Shown here: one piece after another, positions 1 to 11,635 of the stretch
Numbering within the stretch: position 1 is the stretch's first letter
Layout: each line of letters opens with the position of its first letter
NCBI GenBank assembly: GCA_961205875.1
Contig: OY540821.1
Location: 1,240,001 to 1,304,000, forward strand
From: Sialis fuliginosa
Taxonomy: Eukaryota > Arthropoda > Insecta > Megaloptera > Sialidae
DNA: 64,000 bases
Reading direction: 5' to 3'
Notes under the pieces: model-generated
What the model saw: the letters and a program-made list of their open reading frames with translations, nothing else
Databases searched by the model: none
What the model was told of the DNA's origin: nothing
Program-made: the position numbers and the translations under genes

Positions 1-140
1 TTTTTCGAAAAAACAAATTTTTGAAAAAAAATAATTTAATTATAATTCAAATGGTTCATAACAGAGAAGAAAAATCTGCCATGAGTGTCATGGGACTTTC
101 TTATACGTATTACAGAGATTGAACAGTGTGTGTGTGTTTG
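1..140 (+). repeat. Partial copy of repeat family Z
   Basis: The stretch matches the part of family Z that reads 'GTCATGGGACTTTCTTATACG' minus its last base, followed by 'GAACAGTG'. Better copies lie at 665-1600, 2057-2957 and 23370-24390. It begins at the window edge, so its true left end cannot be seen. No coding content. The next 500 bases (141-660) are AT-rich with three short direct repeats of 'AGTCAGGGAATTTATT' near 309-375 and no gene I can support. Confidence 0.6.
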
Positions 141-664
141 TCATAGCTATCATAAAAATTTAAGTGAAAAATATAATTTCTTGTTTTCTTGGAGCTCTTT
201 TTTCCTACCCCGTGCATTAATTGATTAAATTAATATATTTTTCAGCTAAATTACCAACCGGTCAAAATGACTGGTTTAGTAGAGATAGGTATACATTACT
301 TTCTGGAAAGTCAGGGAATTTATTTAAAATTTTGAAAAGTCAGGGAATTTATTAATTTTTTTTAAAAAGTCAGGGAAAAAAGTGTATAAAAATTTGACGA
401 ACAAAAAAAAAAAAATGTCATTAAATTGAAACTAAGTAACAAGTGTAAAATTTTCAAGTTATGACCAAAAAAAGTCTTCAAATTTTATTTCTGCACATTC
501 TTACCCCGGGGTCCCCCGAGTCAGAGAATTTTGAATCTGTGGTCAGGGAAAATCAGGGAATTTTATTTCCAAAAACAAGTGGACACCCTGATCAATTTTT
601 GGTATATCTAATGTTAAAAATCAATAACACTTTAAAAGCCCCAGCCTGTATATATAGACTAAAA

Positions 665-1600
665 ATATCTGCCTTGGGAACCACGGAACTTTCTTATACC
701 TAACCTAACCTAACAGTGAATTGTATACGTGATTCTTTGTTTATTAAAACATTTCTAACAAAATAAAACAAAATGAATAATATAGGTAATATTCTCTCCA
801 TTATATAACAAGTGATTTTTTTAACGTAATAACTGAAAACGGATGTTTACTTTTGTAAATTTTTGGATTTTTGAATTATTTTTGAAATAAGAAAAAAATG
901 TTTTAGATAAAAAATGTCGAGTATGTTATTATCTATAATTTATTCCCCATACATTTTTTCCCAACATTTATGATTTAGCCAGAAATAATTTTTTTATGTA
1001 ATTATTTAGATTCACCTACACAGTTCACTCTCAGTATTACGTATAAGAAAGTCCCATGGTAGCTATGGCAAATACATACACTGTTCAATCTCTGTAATAC
1101 GTATAAGAAAGTCCCATGACACTCATGGCAGATATTTCTCCTCTGTTATGAACCATTTGAATTATAATAATTTTTTTTTTCAAAAATTCGGTTTTACAAA
1201 AAAATTAATAGAACATAAATTATAGATATAGATATTACCTACATTTTTTAACTTGACCATTTTTCTCTATTTCGCACTGTTTCAGAGTAATTCGAAAAAT
1301 TCAAAAATCGACGTAGGTAAACATCCGTATCCGGTTGAAATATCGTTTTCAAAAATAGCACGTTTTCTTCCCAGACAAAAATTAATCTTAAATATAAAAT
1401 TTCACCCTTCTACGATTTGTCGTATTTGAGTTACAGCGCTTACAGACAGACACACAGACATCATGGCAAAAATAGTCAGAATGGATTCAGGGAAGGTCAA
1501 AATAGATAATTCCGTCAAAATCCGGAGTTCGAAAAAAATCGGCTTCACTATAGGTACTTACTTATACTAATGTATATTTCATATAGATGGTATAAGAAAG
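665..1600 (+). repeat. Family Z repeat, copy 2 (left arm of a large inverted repeat)
   Basis: The copy runs from 'ATCTGCCTTGGGAACCACGG' to 'GGTATAAGAAAGTAAAA'. ACTTTCTTATACC near 689 and GGTATAAGAAAGT near 1590 form short terminal inverted repeats (TIRs). The interior holds 'ACAGACAGACACACAGACAT' at about 1441-1461. The family is unclassified; short TIRs and lack of coding suggest a non-autonomous DNA element. It is repeated in reverse at 2057-2957 and in the same orientation at 23370-24390. A short CCTAA array at 699-714 replaces a unit seen only once in the 23-kb copy. Confidence 0.7.
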
Positions 1601-2056
1601 TAAAAAAATACTATTGATTTTCAATAACTTTTTTTTATATTTCAAAATCAACACTGTCTATATTTAGATATATTATGTACCTAAATACAAATATGTACAA
1701 GGTATGTCTCTATTAGTGTCGCAATAATATGAAACATATATCATTATATAATAGTATATGACCTGAAGCAAATATTTAATATTTATCTTGCCATAAAATT
1801 AAACGTCAGAGCTACCAAACTAGGTTATGGTGTTCAAAACTATTGATTGCAAAAATGGATCGAATTCTTATTTGTATGATAATAGACATAATATTGATGG
1901 CTATGAAGAAACAAAAGAGCAAAACATTATGTTTTTTATATTGAATCGTTCTGCATTGCCAAATAATGGTAGGATGGGAATTACTATTATATTTAAGAAG
2001 AACATACTGTTATACTAAATTGGTATTAACCCTTGTGTTAATGGATAGGTACCTGA
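1601..2056. other. Spacer between inverted family Z copies
   Basis: This is AT-rich DNA between two inverted Z copies. A 63-codon open frame at 1827-2018 resembles nothing I recognise and has no neighbouring signals of a gene, so I leave it uncalled. Confidence 0.4.
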
Positions 2057-2957
2057 GTACCTTTTACTTTCTTATACCATGTATATGAAATGTACATCAG
2101 TATAAGTATAGTGAAGCCGATTTTTTTTGAAATCCGGATTTTGATGGAATTATCCATTTTGACCTTCCCTTAATCCATTCTGACTATTTTCGCCATGATG
2201 TCTGTGTATCTGTCTGTGTGTCTGTATGCGTTGTAACTCAAATACGACAAATCGTAGAAGGGTGAAATTTTATATTTTAGATTAATTTTTGTCTGAGAAG
2301 AAAACGTCCTATTTTTGACAATGATCTTTCAACCGGATACGGATGTTTACCTACGTCGATTTTTGAATTTTTCGAATTACTTTGAAACAGTGCGAAATAG
2401 AGAAAAATGGCCAAGTTAAAAATTGTAGGTAATATCAATATCTATAATTTATGTTCTATTCATTTTTTCGTAAAAACGTATTTTTGAAAAAAAATGTTTT
2501 ATTATAATTCAAATAATTCATAACAGAGGAGAAATAACTGCCATGAGTGTCATGGGACTTTCTTATACGTAATACTGAGAGTGAACAGTGTAGGTGAATT
2601 TAAAAAAATACATAAAAAAATTCCTTCTGGCTAAATCATAAATGTTGGAAAAAAATGTATGGGGTATAAACAACATACTCGACATTTTTTATCTAAATCA
2701 TTTTTTTCTTATTTCAAAAATAATTCGAAAATCCAAAAATTTACAAGAATAAATATCCATTTTCAGTTATTACGTTAAAAAAATCACTAGTTATGTAATG
2801 GAGAGAATATTATTACCTATATTATTCATTTTATTCTATCTTGTTAGTTTGTCAGAAATATTTTAATAAAATAAGAACCACGTATACTATTCACTGTTTA
2901 TATTATATTATAACGTATAAGAAAGTCTCGTCGTTCCCAAGGCAGATATTTTCGATT
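2057..2957 (-). repeat. Family Z repeat, copy 3 (right arm, inverted)
   Basis: This is the reverse complement of 665-1600 over nearly its whole length with scattered mismatches. It starts 'TACTTTCTTATACCATG' and ends at 'GTCGTTCCCAAGGCAGATAT'. With copy 2 it makes an inverted repeat of about 0.9-kb arms around a spacer of about 450 bp, which could fold into a long hairpin. Confidence 0.7.
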
Positions 2958-3536
2958 TAATTCGACGAGTTTAGTACGTACTTATTTTATTTTATGGACA
3001 ACTCGGAATGCCAAGATCAATTTATTGTATTGCTATTTTTTGAAGAAGAAAAAAGTTAAAAAAGTATTTGGAATAACAGGCTTTTGGGTCTATGTTTAAA
3101 CGAACGTTGGATAATGGATAAGGTACCCTTGTACCTTTATTCTCTCATTTATGTAACTTTTAAGATGAAAGGTATACGGACATAGATTGATGACCCAAAA
3201 ACAGAAATTATGAATTTTTTAGTTAGTGCAGTTGTTTGTATGACTTCGCTTCAGTATTTAGCTCGGAAAACAATCCTCTCGAACGTAGAATGCCTAGTCA
3301 CTATATAGAATGCCTGCATTATGCACATTGACTATATATGGCATACCCATTTCCTTTTTCGTCTTGCTGCTGAACTCACAGCTAACAAAAGAAATAATTC
3401 TTATGATGATCACTAGATGAAGAAAGAATTTGCACTGGATCGCCGTCACTTGCGCGTTCTGTTTGACCACTCTAGCCCGCCCGCATACTGTCCGCGCGGA
3501 CAGTCCGCTTCCTGTTTGACAGAGCCTTAAGTACCC
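2958..3536. other. Intergenic DNA with a 16-bp perfect palindrome
   Basis: No gene is visible. A perfect palindrome CTGTCCGCGCGGACAG sits at 3488-3503 in a locally GC-rich patch just outside the PIF/Harbinger derivative. Its function is unknown. Confidence 0.4.
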
Positions 3537-3540
3537 TTAA

Positions 3541-4390
3541 TGCCCGTTTGCACCGTACTGTTAGTCTGGCTTAAACTTAAGTCAATCTTAAGACAACGAT
3601 TTTTGTTGCACCGTTCTCCACAATTTCTTAAGTCTATCTTAAATCTAAGTCCTTGCTGGCGAGGTCTTAAGTCAAACTTATGCCCGTTTACACCGTACTA
3701 GTTAAGTCTGGGTTAAACTTAAGTCAATCTTAAGACAACGATTTTTGTTGCACCGTTCTCCACAATTTCTTAAGTCTATCTTAAATCTAAGTCCTTGCTG
3801 GCGAGGTCTTAAGTCAAACTTATGCCCGTTTACACCGTACTAGTTAAGTCTGGGTTAAACTTAAGTCAATCTTAAGACAACGATTTTTGTTGCACCGTTC
3901 TCCACAATTTCTTAAGTCTATCTTAAATCTAAGTCCTTGCTGGCGAGGTCTTAAGTCAAACTTATGCCCGTTTACACCGTACTAGTTAAGTCTGGGTTAA
4001 ACTTAAGTCAATCTTAAGACAACGATTTTTGTTGCACCGTTCTCCACAATTTCTTAAGTCTATCTTAAATCTAAGTCCTTGCTGGCGAGGTCTTAAGTCA
4101 AACTTATGCCCGTTTACACCGTACTAGTTAAGTCTGGGTTAAACTTAAGTCAATCTTAAGACAACGATTTTTGTTGCACCGTTCTCCACAATTTCTTAAG
4201 TCTATCTTAAATCTAAGTCCTTGCTGGCGAGGTCTTAAGTCAAACTTATGCCCGTTTACACCGTACTAGTTAAGTCTGGTTTAAACTTAAGTCAATCTTA
4301 AGACAACGATTTTTGTTGCACCGTTCTCCACAATTTCTTAAGTCTATCTTAAATCTAAGTCCTTGCTGGCGAGGTCTTAAGTCAAACTTA
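3541..4390 (+). repeat. 142-bp tandem repeat, six units, inside the Harbinger-type element
   Basis: Units begin at 3541, 3681, 3823, 3965, 4107 and 4249. The first is 140 bp and more diverged; the rest are 142 bp and nearly identical. Each unit starts with the element's own terminal sequence (TGCCCGTTTACACCGTACTA), so the array is an amplified subterminal region. Units are full of short CTTAAG/TTAAGTCT motifs on both strands. They could multiply transposase-binding sites or seed a satellite. Confidence 0.9.
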
Positions 4391-4540
4391 AAGTAAGGAA
4401 CCAATAGGAATCGAGTGTTCGCGCATGGTCATTGCATCGACAAACGACATACTACTTTGTACATAACCTGGACATTACTGCATAACCTATAAACGTCTGT
4501 CAAATACTGTTTTGTGTTGAATTCAATCATGGATATTTGA

Positions 4541-4669
4541 ATGCACGATATTTTTGAGGACGATTTAGATGTTATAGACATTATTGAGTTTGGCTTTCCA
4601 AGACTGAATTATACCCGTTCAAATTATTTTAATGATATGGATGAATATTATATTATACTACTATTATAA
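4541..4669 (+). pseudogene. N-terminal remnant of a PIF/Harbinger transposase
   Basis: A 42-codon frame begins ATG at 4541 and ends TAA at 4667-4669. It contains 'EDDLDVIDIIEFGFPR' and then 'SNYFNDMDEYY'. HARBI1-type transposases commonly open with an acidic stretch, an aromatic 'GFPR' motif and a 'MD...F' motif before the DDE nuclease, as I know the family. The sequence stops after the 'MDEYY' part and AT-rich DNA with AATAAA-like motifs follows, so the catalytic domain is gone. Too short to be functional; family assignment is by motif recognition only. Confidence 0.5.
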
Positions 4670-5034
4670 TATGTATAAATAAATAAAAATACTTTAAATT
4701 ATTATTTCATTTTTTTAATGTTTCCTTTTTTATATCTTATGTCTAGTAAATACATATCTCTTTTGAAATTATGTTCCTCTGTTTTGAATTTCGACTAAAA
4801 TATGTGTTTGACAGATGTATTTTTGGAAAATCAGCCTCTTGATGAAAGTACACAAACGTAAGATATAAGTTACTAGATTTTTACAGTGTTGTCATGTTTA
4901 ACGGTTCTATAGCTGAGCATGATGGCTTGGGAGACGGTGCAAACGAAACAAAACTTAAGCTTTGCTCAGACTTAATCCAGACTTAGCTAACAATAAGCCT
5001 GACTTTAGATTAATGCGGTGCAAACGGGCATTAA

Positions 5035-5890
5035 TTACACAAGAATCCAACACTGGGGTATGATCTAAGACTAGTGCCAGTACCTTATATTAGTATTGAT
5101 TGCAATTAAGATAAGATGTTTACATAAGTATAAACACAACTGTTTTGAATTGAAAAACATGATTAGAAATTAATTTTGAAATTTCCATTGTTTTCATAGA
5201 TTTAAATTATTTTTGATATAAATAAAATAATGATTATACTTTTCCATTTATTCTTAATGGTTGTTTGTATAAATTCGTGACCGTGATCATATCGTGTTCA
5301 ATACTTTAGGAAATACGTGGGTAATACAAAATATTTACAAACGATTAAGCGCAAACGAACGTATTTCTTGCCCGTTTAAATTTATTCGATTATTAGAGTA
5401 ATGTATACAGATAAAAGTCTAAAATTTTAATATGTTATTTATGGATAGCTCATATATTTTACAAATTTAAAAAAATAATGTTTCAACAACAGTAAAAATA
5501 CCAGTGGGCTCTATTTTTTATTAAATAAATTGGACGGTCATCAGTTATCACCCCTTATAAACTTTCAATGATAAAAAAAGTCAATTGGCTCAATTTTTTA
5601 TACATTTTACTCCCTGGAAGTTTAAAATAACAAAAAAAAGTGAGGTATGTAAATAGGGTTTATTTTTTTAACATATGAGATGGGTGTCACCCCTTTAAGA
5701 GTGTTACCCGGGGTGGACCCCCCCCCCTCCCTTAACGACGCCACTGAAATGATGCCGAAATCAAAATAAAACTATCACTCACCGTATTGTTTTTTTTTTT
5801 CAAAAATAATTCCATAAATAATATAATTAAAATTAAATATGATTTAGTTTTAGTAGATTCGGAACTATTTGTCTTCAAATGGGCGAACTA
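5035..5890. other. Intergenic AT-rich DNA with fragments of dispersed repeats
   Basis: A stretch at 5038-5095 ('ACAAGAATCCAACACTG...GTGCCAGTAC') recurs at 13427-13478. A C-rich run at about 5719-5728 followed by 'CGACGCCACTG' resembles the end of a small TIR family also seen near 31.9, 32.2 and 33.8 kb. No gene seen. Confidence 0.45.
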
Positions 5891-6765
5891 TACAGGGTGG
5901 GGCATTTAATGTGTTACAGATTTTTAATTCTGAACCATGGCATATTTGAAAAAAATGTTTCAACCAAAATATGTTTGGTTGTAAGGGGGTAATCCAATAG
6001 TAATATTTATTAGTTATTTTAACGTGGCCTTCAAGGATATTTGAAGGTCAACATTTTTTTAAATGGGAACCTATAGTTTTTATTTAGTAATTTCATTTTA
6101 CGTGAAAATATCTGAATCTTTTACTGAAAACTTTTTTTTTAGTAATCTAAACCTTACGAGATATCTAACAAAATAATTTCGAGATTTTGAACATTCAAGA
6201 ATTTTTTACTCAGAAATTACCAATTTTAGAAAAAAGTACAAGATACAAGAAATGTTTATTTTGGTCTAATAAATATTGTAGAATTATTCTAGAATTTTTT
6301 TTAACATTTCGTATTTTTTTTGTTTTTACATAATAAAATAAATAGAAAAAGTTCTAACATTTAAAAAATAATTCTTCATGTTTAATTAAACCAAAATAAA
6401 CATTTTTTTATCGTGTACTTTTTTCTAAAGTTTATGGTTTCTGAGTAAAAAATTCTTGAAAGTCCAAAATCTCTAATTATTTTGTTAGATATTTTGGAAA
6501 GCTTAGGTTGTTCAAAAAAAAGTTAACAATAAAAGATTCGTATTCTTTTATGTAGAATAAGGTTGCTAAATAAAAACTATAGGTTCCTATTTAAAAAAAT
6601 GATGTTGACCTACAAATATCCTTTAAGGCTACGTTAAAACAACAAATAAATATTACTATTCGATTACCCCCTCACAACCAAACATTTTTTGGTTGAAACA
6701 TTTTTTTCAAATATGCGATGGTTCTGAGATAAAAATCTGTAATATTTTAAATGCCCCACCCTGTA
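5891..6765. mobile_element. Foldback MITE with TA duplication, copy 1
   Basis: TACAGGGTGGGGCATTTAA at 5891 is mirrored by TTAAATGCCCCACCCTGTA ending at 6765. The inverted arms extend for several hundred bases, so most of the element is self-complementary. TA at each end fits the Tc1/mariner target duplication. There is no internal coding. A second, right-truncated copy lies at 59902-60723. Confidence 0.8.
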
Positions 6766-7196
6766 TATATAATCGAATGCAGTGAGAAACTATACGGTAC
6801 GGGACACTATTACGCGAGACTCGTCTCGCACTTGGTAATTGTTTTCTTCCTTTTTAGAGTCCCGAAGAAACCCTATTAATCTCACTTTGTCGTCCGTCCG
6901 TCCTTTTCACTCAAAGCTAAATAGCTCGTAAACTATATAAGCTAAAAACTTGAAATTCTTACTGAACATGTAAAATTAATTAATAAAATTAAAATATGTA
7001 AATATGTAAATTTATTGAATAAATAATTTTTCAGGGGGGGCAATAAGGAGCTAAAGCAAGGTAAAAAAATATTTTTTTTTATACTAAGGCATGTGGCACG
7101 TTAAAATGTATAACCAAACAAGCGCAATTTGACCCTTTTTTTATTTTTTTTCTAAATCAAAAATGGTGCCTGTAGGGGGCTTTAAAGCAAATCCAA

Positions 7197-7971
7197 AATA
7201 TCGGTATGGAGAACGATACATGACTTCCATGTTCTATCTATCTTTTTAAATAATTTTTAAATATACATTTTTTAATTTTAAATATTTTATTTATATAACC
7301 TACTACTATGAATATACATATCGTAATACATTAAAAAAACATATATACTTACAACGGTTACAGCTCTTTTTGTCATTTGTATATAAATATTAGTTTTCTA
7401 ATGTCAAAAACATTATTCACATTCGTAGAAAAACTAATTTGACAATTTGAATTTAGTTGCATTTGTTTCCAAGGCAACATGAATTAATGACATATTAGTA
7501 TTTAAAATTCAAATTTTAAGTGTGTTTTTCATCCCTTTAATGGCTGTTTAGGCACGTACAAATAATAAATGTCCCTTAGATTCAATTGAACTGCAAATGT
7601 ACCAAATCTTATCAAAATTAGTGAGATAATACTCGCAATATTCATTTTTTTGACGAAAATAGTTACAAAATTTCGAATATTTCCAAAACCCCTTATCCGA
7701 TTAGCACCAAAATCAATAGGTCTGGAGTACTCACTGAGACAAATATTTTCCCCAAAAATAATTCAGATCGGTGCATTTTTACAGTAGTTATCGTGAACGA
7801 AAAAAAAATCTACATCCTGACAGACAGACACACAGACACAAGCACAGCCGCCATGCGGAAATTAACTTTTCTTTACGTTTTGAAGTTAGTACAATCAGAA
7901 TTTGTCATTTTCTCGGACACGATTTTTCGATGGTATTACAATACTTCCATTTCCTTCGGAACATGGAAGTA
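7197..7971 (+). mobile_element. Element W, copy 1
   Basis: It starts 'ATATCGGTATGGAGAAC' and ends 'GGAACATGGAAGTAA'. ACTTCCATGTTC at 7223-7234 is the inverse of GAACATGGAAGT at 7959-7970. The last 28 bases (7943-7970) can fold into a hairpin with an ACTTCCAT/ATGGAAGT stem. An ACAGACAGACACACAGACA tract lies near 7819. The ends are set by comparison with the uninterrupted Y1 copy at 61960. Non-coding; an open frame of 84 codons inside is by chance. Confidence 0.7.
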
Positions 7972-8740
7972 AAATATCGGTATGGAGAACCATACATGAC
8001 TTCCATGTTCTTTCTATCTTTTTAAATAATTTTTAAATATACATTTTTTTAAATATTTTATTTATATAACCTACTACTATAAATATACATATCGTAATAC
8101 ATTAAAAAAACATATATACTTACAACGGTTACAGCTCTTTTTGCCATTTGTATATAAATATTAGTTTTCTAATGTCAAAAACATAATTCACATTCGTAAA
8201 AAAACTAATTTGACAATTTGAATTTAGTTTCATTTGTTTCCAAGGCAACATGAATTAATGACATATTAGTATTTAAAATTCAAATTTTAAGTGTGTTTTT
8301 CACCCCTTTAATGGCTGTTTAGGCACGTACAAATAATAAATGTCCTTTAGATTCAATTGAACTGCAAATGTACCAAATCTTATTAAAATTAGTGAGATAA
8401 TACTCGCAATATTCACTTTTTAGACGAAAAAAGTTACAAAATTTCGAATATTTCCAAAACTCCTAATCCGATTAGCACCAAAAACAATAGGTCTGGAGTA
8501 CTCACTGAGACAAACATTTTCCCCAAAAATAATTCAGATCGGTGCATTTTTACAGTAGTTATCGTGAACGAAAGAAAATTCTACATCCGCACAGACACAC
8601 AGACACACGCACAGCCGCCAAGCGGAAATTAACTTTTCTTTACGTTTTGAAGTTAGTACAATCAGAATTTGTCATTTTCTCGGACACGATTTTTCGATGG
8701 TATTACATATACTTCCATTTCCTTCGGAACATGGAAGTAA
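7972..8740 (+). mobile_element. Element W, copy 2 (directly tandem with copy 1)
   Basis: The second unit begins exactly where the first ends (...GGAAGT-AAAATATCGG...). It differs from copy 1 by scattered substitutions and small indels. A tandem head-to-tail pair inside one host element suggests duplication after insertion or insertion at the W end itself. Confidence 0.7.
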
Positions 8741-9210
8741 AAACAAAAACATTGTATACCAAGACATGTCAAAATGTACATTTCAATTAGTAGAATATGA
8801 CCATATTTTTTTTTTCTAACTCAAAAATGGCGCCTGTAGGGGGCTAAAAGCAGTATTTTATTCTGCCTCCCCCTCTAACTCTGTAACTACCGACTCAAAA
8901 AATCTAAAAAAAATTTGGTAACGAGGTTTTGGTGTGACTACCGACAACAAATACTAAAGTCAACAATATAATTTTAAATTTTAGAATAATAGGGAGGGGT
9001 GTAAGAGAATTAAAAAAATTTATTTTCATATCTAGGCATATGGTATGTCAAAATATAGATCTCAGTTAGTAGAACTTGACACTTTTTTATATTTTAACTT
9101 TAACTTAAAAATGCACCTGTAAGTGGTTCCAAACATTTCACGTAGTACGTACTTCGGAATCCTTATGGCATACACTCATGTATGTCTTGCCCGATTTTTT
9201 TTATTTTTTG

Positions 9211-10398
9211 ACACTCGCTGATTTTTCATCCAGAGGGGAATTAAAAAAACCTCCTGGAAAGATAGATACTATTAACAAATAATAATTACTTTCAATCACA
9301 TCTATCTATCGTATATAGAGGAAACTTATATAAATGCTCCACTTGAAAACCAATTTACCAGTGTCGTGATCTACGTAGTACATATTGAGTAACACGCATA
9401 TTCTGAAGTTTTCCACGTGAGTATACATCGACCTCTTCCCCTCGATTGCCCCCCCCCCTTACCCACCTCCTCTCCTCCCACCATCAAGGCGTCAGCATGT
9501 GAAATACTTTTCATAGATAAAATGATAACATCAATGTAACCGAATATAACTGGATACATTGGCGATTCATTTAAGAAATTCATACAATTTCAACATGTAA
9601 GTATATGCACTTTACATCATAGGTTCTTAAAAAAATTTTATCCCCGACCCCTTTTCTATTTTCATAAAATTTACGTCCTTTTAATGATCATTTTAATATA
9701 CCTACATAACTTTTAATTTTAAATACGTTTTCCAAAAATTTCTGAGCGTTTGCGACTCGAAATTTTATTTAAAAAAAATAATATAATTTTTAATTTTCTT
9801 AACTAAAGTTGTTAATTTAAATATATTTTTTAAGATAAAGTACTAATTGAGATATCATTCCATTTAAAATTTTTGAATTATCCCCAAGTTTTTGATATGC
9901 CGCGTATGAAACTTTAAATTATCCAAAACTCAAATAATCGTACATCATTAAAAAGTTCGTTATTTTTACTTTCAAATAAATATTTAAAAATAATATTTCA
10001 TTAACATTTAACGAAACTAGAGCACTTTTAGTAAAACCCTAAAATTTGAGAACAAGTCACCATATTTTCTAAACAATTGAATGTATGAAAATTTTTTTTA
10101 CAAAAGTTTCTTACTTTTTTATAATCTTTAAAATTATCTACTTTTGGATATACCGTTCCATTTGATTTTGATGAGAAACGGGCATGTACCCCTCAAACTA
10201 CCTCCCACGGAGGAGTTTTGGGGGGTTGAAAATATTTTCCTGAAATTCTTTAGGGTCGATACATATAATAAATTTTTTGCCATAAAAAAATTAGGCGTAA
10301 AACAGTGGACGGGTGGTTTCGAACACCCGGTAGTTTGTTTTTAAAATTACTGCCTATTATTTTGTTTATGTTTTTCTCCAGTTATACATAAAGTAAAA
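9211..10398. other. AT-rich intergenic DNA, no gene seen
   Basis: The open frames here (for example the 70-codon frame at 9371-9583 on the - strand and the 66-codon frame at 10144-10344) have low-complexity or unrecognisable products and no supporting context. No clear repeat boundaries were identified by eye. Confidence 0.4.
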
Positions 10399-10414
10399 TC
10401 AATAATGGGCATCC

Positions 10415-10650
10415 AGTGATGGACACATGCTAATGATTACAAAATTGGGCAAAACTTCAGTATCCGACGTACACTCTGATTTGATATTTTTATTTGGCGG
10501 CAATACTGTATATGGGTGATGCGCGCGCATATGAGTTGTGTCAGTGACCGAATGGTGCTCAAACGGTGGAATATATGCGACCGCCAATACATTGTAATAT
10601 AATATTAAAAACTCATTATGTTTATCAACATAATATAACTGATTATTATC
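10415..10650 (+). repeat. Left arm of a 0.25-kb inverted repeat
   Basis: The arm runs across 'GTCGGATACTG' (complement), 'GATGCGCGCGCATATGAG' and 'GGTGGAATATATGCGACCGC' and is found reversed at 11385-11635. The alternating GCGCGC near 10519-10526 is locally unusual in this AT-rich DNA. About 730 bp of AT-rich DNA separates the arms. Confidence 0.75.
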
Positions 10651-11384
10651 CTTAGTATATTTTTTGCTATTTACAAATATGTTTTCATTCATTCATTATG
10701 TGTATCATGTTGTTACTTATTATACATATAGTATATTTTATATATTTTCCAATCCTTTACCGGCAATTCCTTTGTGTTTGTTGAATCATATTTTGCTAAT
10801 TTTAAATCGATTAATTAAAAATCTACACCAAACCCAAAATTTCACGGAACCTACCAGAATTTCTTATTACACATTACGTTGGTTAATTATACATATATAT
10901 ATATATGAAAAATAAAATACACACACATATTTTAAAAGTATCATATGTGAACATAAAACTACGGTCTCGATAATTATAAATACCAGTACATAAATAAGTA
11001 AAGTATATTTTTGTGTATTTTGTGCCATACAGTGTTATTCAAATGTCTAACTCAGGAAAAAATTAGAGAACAAAAAAATACTAGATAAAAATCGAAGGGT
11101 CCACTGACCCCAAACAACCCTGGTCTAAATTATAATTGTTTAATACTGGAAATCGATATCTCTCATTAATACTAAACTCTGTATCAAATTATATAACTTT
11201 AGCACAATGGGTTCTTCAGATATTAAATAAAAACTAATTTTGAATAAAATCTTTGGAGGGCTGTAGCCCCCTCATGAAAAATTTTCGGACACATGTTCAT
11301 ATAATGTTTTTTGCTTAAAATATTTTTCTCAATCCACGGTTCAAGTTTGTTCCACCTGATATGACTCACCCTGTATATTGATAA
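10651..11384. other. AT-rich spacer between the inverted arms
   Basis: No gene or recognisable element is visible. It has TATATA and CACACA microsatellite-like stretches near 10890-10930. Confidence 0.35.
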
Positions 11385-11635
11385 ACATAATAATATTTAT
11401 ATATTGATAAACATAATAAGTAAGTTTATTAATATAATACAATATTATATTACAATGTATTGGCGGTCGCATATATTCCACCGTTTGAGCACCATTCGGT
11501 CACTGACAACTCATATGCGCGCGCATCACTCAAATACAGTATTGCCACCAAATAAAAATATCAAATCAGAGTGTACGTCGGATACTAATGTTTTGCCCAA
11601 AATTGTAAGTACTACGATACACAAGTTATAAACAT
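11385..11635 (-). repeat. Right arm of the 0.25-kb inverted repeat
   Basis: This is the reverse complement of about 10415-10650 with few differences, including the 'TATGCGCGCGCATCAC' core. The arm runs directly into a 3' fragment of repeat family X. Confidence 0.75.

Larger units (their letters stand above)
3541..5030 (+). mobile_element. PIF/Harbinger-type non-autonomous element with internal tandem array
   Basis: The ends are inverted repeats: TGCCCGTTTGCACCG at 3541 and CGGTGCAAACGGGCA ending at 5030. Both flanks are TTAA (3537-3540 and 5031-5034), which fits the T(T/A)A-type duplications of PIF/Harbinger or a 4-bp TTAA duplication. The left half is a 142-bp tandem array; the right half carries a short transposase remnant (4541-4669). 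The class call rests on that remnant, which reads like the start of HARBI1-type transposases, plus the termini. A piggyBac-like origin is the alternative because of TTAA, but the protein remnant argues against it. Confidence 0.7.
6840..9210 (+). repeat. Family Y1 repeat, split by two copies of element W
   Basis: The left part (about 6855-7195) and right part (about 8741-9210) match 61605-61960 and 61960-62370 in the same order. The copy at 61.6 kb therefore works as the uninterrupted form. The left part contains 'CTTTGTCGTCCGTCCGTCC' at about 6884-6903. Both parts contain a 'GCGCCTGTAGGGGGCT'-like motif. There is no coding capacity. The family is unclassified. Confidence 0.65.

Noticed and set aside
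3541..4390. Regularly spaced repeats, considered as a CRISPR array
   Set aside because: The whole 142-bp unit is repeated with no unique spacers, it lies inside a eukaryotic TIR element and no cas-like genes are present.
7771..8790. Two similar frames (84 and 82 codons) with HRHTDTRTAA-like text
   Set aside because: They arise because W copies 1 and 2 are duplicates; the similar frame in copy 3 differs and has indels, with no sign of coding constraint.
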